Source of the DNA: a virus
IMG/VR virus record: IMGVR_UViG_3300015245_000017
Coordinates: 1 to 43,942 of that record
Direction: 5' to 3' (one strand)
Length of the DNA stretch: 43,942 nucleotides
Within the stretch, counting starts at the first letter, position 1; each line of letters starts with the position of its first letter. Position numbers and translations under genes: made by a program. The notes under the pieces were generated by a model. That model was given only the letters and a program-made list of their open reading frames with translations. It searched no databases and had not been told where the DNA came from. This document shows, one piece after another, positions 16,222-24,501 of the stretch.

Positions 16222-16988
16222 TATGTCACTACAATCGTTAACTCAAGTGTAACACGAGTAATCGTAGATGCTGAATTGACATTGAATCCAAATACATCAC
16301 CAGCCGCCACCGCTGTAGTCCAACCTGAAAGAATTACATCTTCTGAATGGTCTTGAGTTGATAGCGTTGGTTTTGCCGACGCAGTAATAGTATCTGCTAC
16401 TGTCGGAGGATAATTAGCAAATGTATCTTTCCATACATCAATAACAGTAGAACCACTTTGGTCAGCTAGTAATCTAACTCCTGTAATAGTTCCAGCTACA
16501 GGAAATGATTTATATCCTTTTTGTCCTGTAGTAATAACTGAACCACCACCATCTACAGTTAACCCAATCTGTCTAGTTTTTTGTGCAGTAGTAATTGAGC
16601 CAGATGGTCCTGCTGGGCCAATTATTCCTGGGGTTGGTATTGGAGGTTCATAAATATATTCTTCTTGTTCAATAACAAATGGAGATGTTTGTCCTGGTGG
16701 TCCTTGATTGCCTGTTGGACCTCTATTACCTACAGGACCAATAGTACCGGGAAAACCATCAATACCATCTTGGCCATCAAGACCATCTATTCCAGGTATT
16801 CCTCTTCCACTAGCACCACCACCTCCACCACCAGAGCTATCAGCAAATGTTTGCCAATTAGTTCCATCAGACCTATCTGTGGTGGCTGTATCAGTTGAAT
16901 AATACAGAGTTCCAGGTGCAACTGCCGTAGCTAATGGTCTAGCCGCAGCAGTTCCACGCTGTATTACATCTTGTAAACGGCTAGCCAT
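16221..16988 (-). CDS. Collagen-like tail fibre
   Basis: A 255-residue protein in three parts. Residues 1-50 hold the short fibre-start motif RGTAAARPLATAV-APGTLYYSTDT-DRSDGTNW, shared with the gene at 17342. Residues about 60-105 are Gly-x-y triplets (GIDGLDGQDGIDG, GPVGNRGPTGNQGPPG) that should form a collagen-like triple helix. The C-terminal part (about 140-255) is beta-rich (GTITGVRLLADQSGSTVIDVWKD). Probably a trimeric side fibre. Confidence 0.7.
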   Translation of the reverse strand: MASRLQDVIQRGTAAARPLATAVAPGTLYYSTDTATTDRSDGTNWQTFADSSGGGGGGASGRGIPGIDGLDGQDGIDGFPGTIGPVGNRGPTGNQGPPGQTSPFVIEQEEYIYEPPIPTPGIIGPAGPSGSITTAQKTRQIGLTVDGGGSVITTGQKGYKSFPVAGTITGVRLLADQSGSTVIDVWKDTFANYPPTVADTITASAKPTLSTQDHSEDVILSGWTTAVAAGDVFGFNVNSASTITRVTLELTIVVT

Positions 16989-17332
16989 TAACCTAGAACG
17001 ATTTCATCACCAGAGATGGTAATATCAAGAATATTATTGGTTCCAGCTGAGAGAGTGAGAATTTCGGCTGCGTCCATGATTTCGTACATGAAAATATCAC
17101 GTACTGAGTCAGTAACACCAGCCGCAGCAGCAGGAATAGAGTATGCAGACCACAATCTAGTAGCAGCAGCATCAGCACCAATTGAAAGTGTAAATGTTAC
17201 TGCAGCACCGGATGGATTGGAAATATGAATTTGTCTAATAATAGTCTTGGTTAGAGCTGGTACTGTATACACAGTGGTTGGTCCAGTAGCAATTAATGCA
17301 GGACCAACAAGTCTCTTAGGTATGCGCGCCAT
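16988..17332 (-). CDS. Small tail/virion beta protein
   Basis: A 114-residue protein with a beta-sandwich pattern (TTVYTVPALTKTIIRQIHISNP, AVTFTLSIGADAAATRLW, NILDITISGDEIVLG). This order resembles small phage tail or capsid-fibre proteins. It overlaps the fibre gene start by one base. Function inferred from position. Confidence 0.5.
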   Translation of the reverse strand: MARIPKRLVGPALIATGPTTVYTVPALTKTIIRQIHISNPSGAAVTFTLSIGADAAATRLWSAYSIPAAAAGVTDSVRDIFMYEIMDAAEILTLSAGTNNILDITISGDEIVLG

Positions 17333-17341
17333 TCTGTCTCC

Positions 17342-17509
17342 TTAGTAACTTTCCCAGATGGTCCCATTAGACCGTTCTAAAACTAAAGTATCTGTAGAAA
17401 AATATAATGTTCCTGGCAATACATCAGCTGCGTTTGGCCTATTAGCGGCTAGACCACGCCTATGAAGTGAAATATATTTACGAAAGTTTTGTGGCGGATT
17501 CAGTGGCAT
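17342..17509 (-). CDS. Short paralogue of the fibre N-terminal domain
   Basis: A 55-residue frame, MPLNPPQNFRKYISLHRRG to the stop at 17342. It contains RPNAADVLPGTLYFSTDT and ERSNGTIWESY, clearly similar to residues about 12-50 of the collagen-like fibre at 16221. It fills the gap between 17332 and 17518. It may be a freestanding adapter for fibre attachment or a remnant of a duplicated fibre. Confidence 0.6.
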   Translation of the reverse strand: MPLNPPQNFRKYISLHRRGLAANRPNAADVLPGTLYFSTDTLVLERSNGTIWESY

Positions 17510-17517
17510 AGTTATCT

Positions 17518-17940
17518 CTACGGGAATGGAGCAATAATAGGAACTTCTACGGCTATTGCTTCACCATTAGCATAAATTATATCAGTCTGATCAACATCAC
17601 CATCTGTTAATGGAGTCCAATAATGAGTTAGCGTTACAATTCTTTCGCCTGGAACAGAATCGTCAAATCCAATACCAAGAGTTCTAATTACTTTACGAGA
17701 ATTTGGTAATGCAATAGTTTCATCATCTTGAGTTAAATAGGTAGCATTTTTAAATGAATCAGAAGCCGTTGCTAGACCATTGATATCATTAATAACTAGA
17801 TTTCTAAATTTGGTAAGTCTCTGTAAAAGTAAATAAACTGTTTGATAAAAGGCATTGTCTTTAGTTTGTGAACGAGAATTATCTAGCGAAACAATTAAAT
17901 CAGCAAATTGTGGTTTTTCAACCGGAGGTTTGAACGGCAT
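17518..17940 (-). CDS. Tail-associated hypothetical protein
   Basis: A 140-residue protein with a helical N-terminal half (FADLIVSLDNSRSQ, YLLLQRLTKFRNLVI) and a beta-like C-terminal half (SRKVIRTLGIGFDDS). It lies between the fibre genes and the 634-residue tail protein. Possibly a fibre or needle attachment protein. No family recognised. Confidence 0.45.
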   Translation of the reverse strand: MPFKPPVEKPQFADLIVSLDNSRSQTKDNAFYQTVYLLLQRLTKFRNLVINDINGLATASDSFKNATYLTQDDETIALPNSRKVIRTLGIGFDDSVPGERIVTLTHYWTPLTDGDVDQTDIIYANGEAIAVEVPIIAPFP

Positions 17941-19844
17941 TATTGAACCGATGGATAATCGATAAATACTTCCTTAGCATACAGTACAATCCTGTTAATA
18001 TTGAATACTTCGTTAATCACAGAAGTTTTCAATTCAAGAGCGGCTCTATCAGTCTGAAAATTAGCTGTTCTTGTGAGATGTCTGGCACTAGCTGTCAACA
18101 TTGGCAATGCTACCAATGAACTTGTTAGAACATTGTCCAATGAGTAAAACTTTGGTAGTAAGTTACCAACTCCTACAGCCCTTACTCTAATTGCCGCAAA
18201 ATGAAGAATTGCTTCGTTAGCACTTAGTTGTGGATATGCTGTCTTAATCAGCGGGTCAGGAATCTTGACGTTAGAGATGGTATTGACATTATCATACAGT
18301 GAGTCATTAGTCTTATCAACTACAACTTTGTATAAACCAGATTGATTAACTCCATTAGCATTTGCACCAAGAAGCAGAGTGCTTGTATCAATAAGATCAA
18401 TAGATGTAATTAAAATATTAAATGTCCATTTAGACCATCTAATATTCTGTGAATCATTTCCATTATTATAATCACCAACGAGAACTGTACCAGTTGGCAA
18501 TACACAATATAATATTTGAGCAACTGAATCATTAACTAATTCTATCTTACGAAAGGTTGTTCTATCAAGTCCGAACCAGAAATTTTGAATTTTATATGAT
18601 AGCTCTGGTCTAGTGTATGCGCCATTAAATAAGAATATGCCACTATAATCAGCGACAAGAAGATAGTCAACATTCACTCCTCCAGAGTCTAATACAGTAC
18701 CAATTCCATGAACAGGAGCACCAATACTCTCATCTACGATGAATGGTTGCCATGTAGATGGAACATCCTGATTATCTGAATAACCAACTGTAGTAGTAGC
18801 TTTGTATAGATATAAAACATCTCTATATTCTTGACAATTCGTTAGCGGCTTACCATCAAGAGTAACAATCATTACTCCATCAACCTGATTAATTGCTTCT
18901 GGTTCACCAGGTTCTGAAGCGTAAGCGACTGAAATATCAGCAAATGTAGTTGTAAGAACTAATCTTCCATGATACGTGTTAAGCCCAACACCAGCCGGAA
19001 TGTCTGCGAAGTTATCGATTAGATGGCTAGCATCATCGAGCAAATCGATATCGAAGAAATCAATGTGTTTAGTAGTAGTTGCATTAGTCATATCTGAATC
19101 AGGGACAAAAAAGAACTGAAATCCAGTTTGATCCCCATTATAATTATTAATTGTTTTAGTAGCTACAATATGTTTGACAGTTACAGTAGTTCCTGGAGCT
19201 ACAGGAATATTAGTAATGTCAAATCCTAAATTATTGTCAATAGATGTTGCGCTAGCAAATACCTCTGGTCCAGGAGCCGTTAAATAGCCTGTGTCAGTTT
19301 CATATACTACTGCAAATAATTTAAATCCTAAATCACTAAATCCAGCACCACTTGCGTTGGCAATTAGTGGCGTGCCAGTAGGAGCATCACCTGCGGCCTT
19401 GCGAGCGGCTACTCCATCACCTTTATATACATAAAGAAATTCATTTTGAAGACCAACTTCTTGACCGCTAGCATTAGTGAAGAATGGAGTGATATAAGCT
19501 CTTCCAGCAATAGCTACAGTGTTAAAATCTGTCATTAAAGGTTTAACTAAAATATCATTAAAAACTACTGTCGAAGATAGTATATGATGAATGTGACCGC
19601 CAGTAGTCAATACAAGTAATGACTGTTGTGTTTGCATCTTATATGGATGAATTCTCAGAACATTATCAGGTGCAATACTTACAGGAGAATTGAATGGGTC
19701 AATTCCATCTCTAGTTTCGAATGCTGATTCTGTATAATTAATATTATTAACTTCAGTAAAGTGATCTTTCGGTACTGTCTCTTGATCACCTCTATTGAAG
19801 TAACCATTAAATTCTTCTATGGTGATAGGGTCATGGTCTCTCAT
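17940..19844 (-). CDS. Large tail protein (tubular B / stabilisation-type)
   Basis: A 634-residue, beta-rich protein with many short repeats of DYSGIFLFNGAY, LYKATTTVGYSD, and VHGIGTVLDSGGVNVDYLLVA character, as in beta-propeller or P22 gp10/T7 tubular-B-like tail proteins. It starts with MRDHDPITIEEFNGYFNRGD, a common opening of such proteins. The next upstream gene is the adaptor-like protein, the usual order in podoviruses. Overlaps by one base. Confidence 0.6.
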   Translation of the reverse strand: MRDHDPITIEEFNGYFNRGDQETVPKDHFTEVNNINYTESAFETRDGIDPFNSPVSIAPDNVLRIHPYKMQTQQSLLVLTTGGHIHHILSSTVVFNDILVKPLMTDFNTVAIAGRAYITPFFTNASGQEVGLQNEFLYVYKGDGVAARKAAGDAPTGTPLIANASGAGFSDLGFKLFAVVYETDTGYLTAPGPEVFASATSIDNNLGFDITNIPVAPGTTVTVKHIVATKTINNYNGDQTGFQFFFVPDSDMTNATTTKHIDFFDIDLLDDASHLIDNFADIPAGVGLNTYHGRLVLTTTFADISVAYASEPGEPEAINQVDGVMIVTLDGKPLTNCQEYRDVLYLYKATTTVGYSDNQDVPSTWQPFIVDESIGAPVHGIGTVLDSGGVNVDYLLVADYSGIFLFNGAYTRPELSYKIQNFWFGLDRTTFRKIELVNDSVAQILYCVLPTGTVLVGDYNNGNDSQNIRWSKWTFNILITSIDLIDTSTLLLGANANGVNQSGLYKVVVDKTNDSLYDNVNTISNVKIPDPLIKTAYPQLSANEAILHFAAIRVRAVGVGNLLPKFYSLDNVLTSSLVALPMLTASARHLTRTANFQTDRAALELKTSVINEVFNINRIVLYAKEVFIDYPSVQ

Positions 19845-20557
19845 TATGTGAAGCTACGACGTTTGTAGGCTGCCATGAATGGTCGCCTTCTCGTCTGAAT
19901 GGATTGCTTACCTTTCACACCAATTCCTGTAACTCTATCCATAGCTAGTGTAGCAAATTGATTCAATTCATCTGCTCTTGTTTTGTTTTCACCAATAAAT
20001 TGACTGCAGAGAGCAGCCGTTCTATAATACAGAAAACTCCTAGCATTGATAACTCCAATAAGACTGCTCGAATTGATTTCACTAGAGAAGATAGCTTTGA
20101 TATAATCAATTCTAACATCTCGTATAGTGAGAGCACCAATGAATTTAATCTGCTGATTCTCGAAAATCCAATACTGAAGTGATTCTGTTGGAAGATTATC
20201 GAGTGCATGTGGTAGAAATTCCCTTTGAACCATAGGAACAAATGGGTCTTGACTACCACTAAGTCTTTCGTATAATCCTTGAATTTCAACCAAATCAGTT
20301 GGATAGTTAGGTGCTACTCCTGCACCTTGACCATCCACTGGATTGATTGATAAGACACCAACATTTACAACAATAGTAGCAGCAGTTTGATTCGTAATTG
20401 GAATGTTATTAAGTTCAAATGCTTCTTGTAACTCATCAAATGCCATATTAAGATATGGTAGCTGAGCTTGATAAGTATAGGTTGTTCTGGCTGTGTCATT
20501 CATTAAAGACGCAGACCTATCCATTACTTGTGCGGCTGTTAATGAAGTTGTCCCCAT
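19844..20557 (-). CDS. Head-tail adaptor / tail-tubular-A-like protein
   Basis: A 237-residue protein with helical N-terminus (TAAQVMDRSASLMNDTART, PYLNMAFDELQEAFELN), a central beta region (TDLVEIQGLYERLSG) and a helical C-terminus with a basic tail (RRRPFMAAYKRRSF). This resembles P22 gp4/T7 gp11-type adaptors. It is placed before the 634-residue tail protein in transcription order. It would bind the portal and start the tail. Confidence 0.6.
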   Translation of the reverse strand: MGTTSLTAAQVMDRSASLMNDTARTTYTYQAQLPYLNMAFDELQEAFELNNIPITNQTAATIVVNVGVLSINPVDGQGAGVAPNYPTDLVEIQGLYERLSGSQDPFVPMVQREFLPHALDNLPTESLQYWIFENQQIKFIGALTIRDVRIDYIKAIFSSEINSSSLIGVINARSFLYYRTAALCSQFIGENKTRADELNQFATLAMDRVTGIGVKGKQSIQTRRRPFMAAYKRRSFT

Positions 20558-21256
20558 TTATTGTGCGAACGTCAAACCAAGTGTTTTAGCTTTAGCTGGG
20601 TCATCAATAGATTTGCAATTTGGGCAAATTGGATAAGCTGGATTCTTTAGAGCACCACAAGCCTTGCAACGAACAAGATCAACAATTTCAGCGTCCCTAA
20701 GCCATTCTTTCTGAATAAGATTCAATTCACGAGCAGCCATTCTCATATCATCACTGATAGAGAGTGGACTACCATTCGTTCTAGCCCATGAAGAATCAGC
20801 TGAATTGACTAGAAACTGAAACCAATTACGCTGTTTGCGATTGGCTTCTTGAAGTTCAGCTTGTTTCTCCATTTTAATTTTAATTACAGTCCATTCACCA
20901 GGAAGATAAAACAATCCAGGCATCTGTTCACCCATATCACATCCATAAATACCATTAGCCCAATCCTTAACGATTGAGTCCGCAACTTGAATAGATGACT
21001 GTGGAATTTCAAGTAACGGTTGATTCTCATCCAACTCTTTCCACCATGAACTAGGACCAACCACCAAAATACCAGGATGTTCGTATGTTCCATATGGAAT
21101 CTGAAACACTCCAGGTTGGATAGTTGGCTTAGTTTCAGGTGGAATATGTTTTGGGTAAATGGAAACTACAGTACATTTATCCATCGGATTCACTGGCGCA
21201 CGAATAGTTCTGCGCTTCAAATCAGACATTAGAGGAAACTGACCAACAACTCCCAT
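20558..21256 (-). CDS. Virion-region protein with C-terminal zinc ribbon
   Basis: A 232-residue protein. The first 120 residues form a folded domain with many Pro and Gly residues (GVFQIPYGTYEHPGILVVGPSSWW). A charged helix follows (VIKIKMEKQAELQEANRKQRNWF). The C-terminus has CKACGALKNPAYPICPNC, a CxxC...CxxC zinc ribbon. Its role in the head-tail gene cluster is unknown; zinc may stabilise a capsid or connector contact. Confidence 0.55.
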   Translation of the reverse strand: MGVVGQFPLMSDLKRRTIRAPVNPMDKCTVVSIYPKHIPPETKPTIQPGVFQIPYGTYEHPGILVVGPSSWWKELDENQPLLEIPQSSIQVADSIVKDWANGIYGCDMGEQMPGLFYLPGEWTVIKIKMEKQAELQEANRKQRNWFQFLVNSADSSWARTNGSPLSISDDMRMAARELNLIQKEWLRDAEIVDLVRCKACGALKNPAYPICPNCKSIDDPAKAKTLGLTFAQ

Positions 21257-21257
21257 T

Positions 21258-21842
21258 TCAATTCACCTTTTTCTCGTAGTTACGTGGAACAACAATAGCC
21301 TGGTCATGTGCCAAGGCATCACCTACAAGGGACTCATTACCAAACAATTCTTTTTGAATTGCATCAATTTCAGAAACTTTCTTATCAAACTGATCTTCTT
21401 TATTCAATCCGGCGTCAGGATCTTTATATTTGGCCATAGAACTCTTTCCGGTAGCAGCATATATTGTATCAACAACAAATTTAGCTGCTTGAAGATTAGG
21501 TGGCAAATATTTACCAGAACCAGTCTCAAATACATAAATAGGTTCATAAGATACTTTTGTTGCAGGAAGCTCTGGAATGTTAGATTCTGGAATAACAACC
21601 AGCCGTTCCAACACGAATTTTTGTTTAATCCATTGTCTATATTTAGGAACGTATCTAACTTCAGTTACAGTCCTGAGATATATTTCAGTGTTAGGAACAA
21701 AATCATCATACGTTCCCAACCTATGTTCAAATTGATCCTCTGACCATACAACACGCCAGATAGGATCACCTGTGATTGTATCTACGCCGTAATAGTCAAC
21801 TAACGAAGCGTTAATTGACTCTACTGGTTCATTGATTTCCAT
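21258..21842 (-). CDS. Virion-region hypothetical protein
   Basis: A 194-residue protein with beta-rich first half (PIWRVVWSEDQFEHRLGTYDD, YVPKYRQWIKQKFVLE) and helical second half (FDKKVSEIDAIQKELFG). It is packed between the zinc-ribbon gene and the Pro-rich gene. Its tight order suggests head-tail assembly. Nothing in it points to an enzyme. Confidence 0.45.
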   Translation of the reverse strand: MEINEPVESINASLVDYYGVDTITGDPIWRVVWSEDQFEHRLGTYDDFVPNTEIYLRTVTEVRYVPKYRQWIKQKFVLERLVVIPESNIPELPATKVSYEPIYVFETGSGKYLPPNLQAAKFVVDTIYAATGKSSMAKYKDPDAGLNKEDQFDKKVSEIDAIQKELFGNESLVGDALAHDQAIVVPRNYEKKVN

Positions 21843-22078
21843 TACATTCCACGATACTTATTAACCCAACCCCAATATGGATGGCTAGTACCAATATTTG
21901 ATTCAAGTCCATTAGCCTCCGCTAGTGCATCTTGAATAGATAAAAGAAGTTTTGCTTTTTCTGTAGGCTCAGGTTCTACTACTGGTACTTCTGGTTCTAC
22001 AGGTTTTTTTTCAGGTTCTGGTTCTACTACAGGTTCAACAGGAACAAGAGGATCAAACGGATTCACCAAATCTGTCAT
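21842..22078 (-). CDS. Proline/glutamate-rich linker protein
   Basis: A 78-residue protein from the ATG at 22078; a longer frame to 22183 would lie inside the glycosyltransferase gene and is unlikely. GGTGG lies 3-7 nt upstream of the ATG. Residues 7-36 are a Pro/Glu/Val repeat (VEPVVEPEPEKKPVEPE), stiff and extended. The rest is a small helix with an aromatic WGWVNKY end. Could be a spacer or attachment peptide of the virion. The start overlaps the upstream gene by 26 bp. Confidence 0.5.
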   Translation of the reverse strand: MTDLVNPFDPLVPVEPVVEPEPEKKPVEPEVPVVEPEPTEKAKLLLSIQDALAEANGLESNIGTSHPYWGWVNKYRGM

Positions 22079-23267
22079 TTTCCACCCACCAAATTGTATC
22101 AACGAGGTTGATTTTGCTGAATTTTTCATCCACAGCTTTAACGACGCCAGGCCATACTTTTGAATCATAGTCATGACCTGCAATAATCCAAGGATTCATT
22201 GACATAGATTTTTCAATATCATGCTTTGCTGATTCATAATCATGAGCAGCGTCAATGAAAATAAAGTCAGGCTTGAAACCATTGGGAACAAAATCTTTGT
22301 AATTCATTCTATTGATAATTACCTTCTTAGTTTCGATATGTTCTTGTAAATTCTTTACAAAATCTACATAAGTAGCATCATTTGTTGTGTAGATTGGCTT
22401 ACCATCTGCACCACAAACAACAGAATTCCATGTATCAATGCACATTACTTGTCCAGATGTATTATCTGCAAATGCCCTAGCTGACTTACCCTTATAAGAA
22501 CCAACCTCGAGGATATATTTGTATGTCTTACCAGCTACCCCAAGAAAATCTAATTCTTTATCTGATAACCATCCATCGATACGCCTTGCAATATCAACGT
22601 CAGAAGATGGATATGTAATTGGAAACTGTAAATTACCTTTACCCCGATTATCATAATTAATCATCCAACTATCATTAACACGTCTAAAACCAACATGAAT
22701 TGTCATCATGTGGTCAACAAGTACGCTGGTATCACAGTACATTTTGATGCCAGCATCCCCAAGTTTATTGAAGAATGCAATGTCATCACACCAGCCGTCA
22801 GCTTCTAACTCACCAAGAGTAACCCAAGGCTTTTTAAGTAGATTAAAAACGTGCATCTTAATCAATACACATCCAAAACCACAATTAGTAATTTCAATTA
22901 GACCGTCAATTTCACTCTTGAGATGAGTGTGTCTATTAAATCCGTTTTGAAATCTCTTGTCGAATATTACTGGATAATGTGGAAAATCCCTCATTGGATA
23001 GAGACCTGATACTACATCTTTATCATGAGCTAGCAACTTCTTAAGAATATCTGACGGAGGAATTACATCGTCATCAAGAAATAAGATGTGAGTGCATTCA
23101 TTATCAATAGCTGCCTGAATCATCATATTTCTGCCTTTAGCCGGTGATTGGCCTCTAGCAAACATATGAAGAGTTCCTTCAGCCCTCTCTAATTGATTAT
23201 AATAATCATAGAAAGTAGCATATCTAGATGTTTCACCAGTTGGAACAGCTACTAAAACTTTAGTCAT
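22053..23267 (-). CDS. Glycosyltransferase-methyltransferase fusion
   Basis: A 404-residue, two-domain protein. Residues 1-230 look like a GT-A glycosyltransferase, with HILFLDDDVIP (DDD at 65-67, the metal/nucleotide-sugar site) and DKDVVSGLYPMR. Residues about 240-395 are a class I SAM methyltransferase of the Methyltransf_24 type: YILEVGSYKGKSARAF (SAM loop), CIDTWNS and FIFIDAAHDYESAKHDI. A paralogue of the first domain lies at 32743. It may glycosylate and methylate virion proteins, DNA or host glycans. The target cannot be seen. Confidence 0.75.
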   Translation of the reverse strand: MTKVLVAVPTGETSRYATFYDYYNQLERAEGTLHMFARGQSPAKGRNMMIQAAIDNECTHILFLDDDVIPPSDILKKLLAHDKDVVSGLYPMRDFPHYPVIFDKRFQNGFNRHTHLKSEIDGLIEITNCGFGCVLIKMHVFNLLKKPWVTLGELEADGWCDDIAFFNKLGDAGIKMYCDTSVLVDHMMTIHVGFRRVNDSWMINYDNRGKGNLQFPITYPSSDVDIARRIDGWLSDKELDFLGVAGKTYKYILEVGSYKGKSARAFADNTSGQVMCIDTWNSVVCGADGKPIYTTNDATYVDFVKNLQEHIETKKVIINRMNYKDFVPNGFKPDFIFIDAAHDYESAKHDIEKSMSMNPWIIAGHDYDSKVWPGVVKAVDEKFSKINLVDTIWWVENDRFGESV

Positions 23268-23298
23268 GCCTACTCAATTCTGGCAATATAAAATTATA

Positions 23299-23571
23299 TT
23301 ATGCACTTGGGCACCATTTTTCTATTACAGTGTCATATATCAAAATAGTTGGTTGTTGGTCATGTGCAGAGCTTGGTATAACATTTCCTCCAGCCTCAAA
23401 TGCAAGCCAGCCATCTACAATTAATATTAACATACCACAAAAACTCGGATTTGGAATATTAATAGTTTTAATAACAGCTGGATATTCACCAGAGACACGA
23501 TGAACATCATGAGTAGGTGTAATAGTATTATCAATAACAGTTAAAGGACTTCCTAAACTTAATGAAACCAT
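23299..23571 (-). CDS. Small beta-rich virion protein (paralogue set)
   Basis: A 90-residue beta-rich protein ending AFEAGGNV...PTILIYDTVIEKW. The ending aligns with those of the genes at 23620 (TTGGNV...AVLLVYNPLTNGY) and 23944 (TTGNVSG...AVLVFSKLEAKW), so the three are probably paralogues. They follow the capsid gene and may be decoration or head-fibre proteins. Confidence 0.5.
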   Translation of the reverse strand: MVSLSLGSPLTVIDNTITPTHDVHRVSGEYPAVIKTINIPNPSFCGMLILIVDGWLAFEAGGNVIPSSAHDQQPTILIYDTVIEKWCPSA

Positions 23572-23619
23572 AACACTCCAGTGTGCGTGATGTGTATGCG
23601 CACCCCACTCCTTGTCTAG

Positions 23620-23931
23620 TTACCCATTCGAAAACTGAGCAGCATACCCATTAGTCAATGGATTGTATACAAGCAATACTGCTCTTCCAGAAATAGTAGT
23701 TGTTCCACCAGTCACGTTACCACCAGTAGTAAAACCAAGAGTGGTACCAGGAACAATAGCCAACATATGTGAACCAGTAACAGGCGGTACAATCGTTGAT
23801 ACCGATGTGTTACCAGTAAGAATTGTAAGAAATGTTACTGGAGAAATAGTAGCTGCAGCCACGAATGTTACAGGTTTAGGCTGCAGTGAATTTTGTACTG
23901 TAGAGATATCCTGGAAACTAAGGTCCGGCAT
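23620..23931 (-). CDS. Small beta-rich virion protein (paralogue set)
   Basis: A 103-residue Thr/Val/Gly-rich protein with SHMLAIVPGTTLGFTTGGNV and RAVLLVYNPL. It shares the strand-GGNV-strand-aromatic ending with its neighbours. AAAGGAG lies upstream of the ATG. Likely a capsid decoration or fibre protein. Confidence 0.55.
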   Translation of the reverse strand: MPDLSFQDISTVQNSLQPKPVTFVAAATISPVTFLTILTGNTSVSTIVPPVTGSHMLAIVPGTTLGFTTGGNVTGGTTTISGRAVLLVYNPLTNGYAAQFSNG

Positions 23932-23943
23932 TTAAATTCTCCT

Positions 23944-24249
23944 TTACGTGTCGTTGCAAACTGACCATTTAGCTTCTAACTTACTAAATACCAATACAGC
24001 CATTCTATTTATTGCAATAGTAAATGTGCCCTGACCGGAAACATTTCCAGTAGTAACAATAGTAATTGCAGCAGCTGTTTTGTTTTGCAAAAAGATTACC
24101 TGACTAAAACCAGCACCACCTGGTACGATTGTGGTCAGTACTGTGGTGCTAGTAGTGTCAGTAACCCTGACAACGTCAGATTTTGCAAAAATAGATGCAG
24201 CTGCTGCTACGTTAGTTTCTGATAACTTTGTTGTTAGACCTGGAATCAT
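23944..24249 (-). CDS. Small beta-rich virion protein (paralogue set)
   Basis: A 101-residue protein with VVRVTDTTSTTVLTTIVPG, TGNVSGQGTFTIAINRMAVLVFSK. It belongs to the set described for 23299 and 23620. The N-terminus (LSETNVAAAASIFAKSD) resembles the start of small tail/head-fibre proteins. A GGAGG-type site lies upstream. Tandem duplication is inferred. Confidence 0.55.
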   Translation of the reverse strand: MIPGLTTKLSETNVAAAASIFAKSDVVRVTDTTSTTVLTTIVPGGAGFSQVIFLQNKTAAAITIVTTGNVSGQGTFTIAINRMAVLVFSKLEAKWSVCNDT

Positions 24250-24284
24250 TCTTTTCCTCCTCCACCATAAAGATAGATTCCTAG

Positions 24285-24500
24285 TTAGCTAATTGTTAGT
24301 GTCCAAGTGCTACCACTCTTCGTAGCGGTAACAGTAGTAGCCGCTTGCACAGCAATGCCAGGCAATGGAACACTACCCTGAATCATGTTTAACATATTGT
24401 TGACTGTATCAACTTGAAAAGATGTTACGTTAGTAAATACAACTGCTGTAACGGTAAGTCCTGGTCCAGCAGTTCCTGTCACTGTTACTGTTGCTGCCAT
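24285..24500 (-). CDS. Small virion protein after the capsid gene
   Basis: A 71-residue Thr/Val-rich protein (ATVTVTGTAGPGLTVTAVVF, ending STWTLTIS). It lies one base before the capsid gene's stop, so it is probably translated along with it. Composition suggests a beta-sandwich decoration or cement protein. Confidence 0.5.
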   Translation of the reverse strand: MAATVTVTGTAGPGLTVTAVVFTNVTSFQVDTVNNMLNMIQGSVPLPGIAVQAATTVTATKSGSTWTLTIS

Positions 24501-24501
24501 G

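Noticed and set aside
22053-22183. Longer start (22183) for the Pro-rich protein
   Set aside because: The extension lies wholly inside the methyltransferase coding frame; ATG 22078 has its own GGTGG site.
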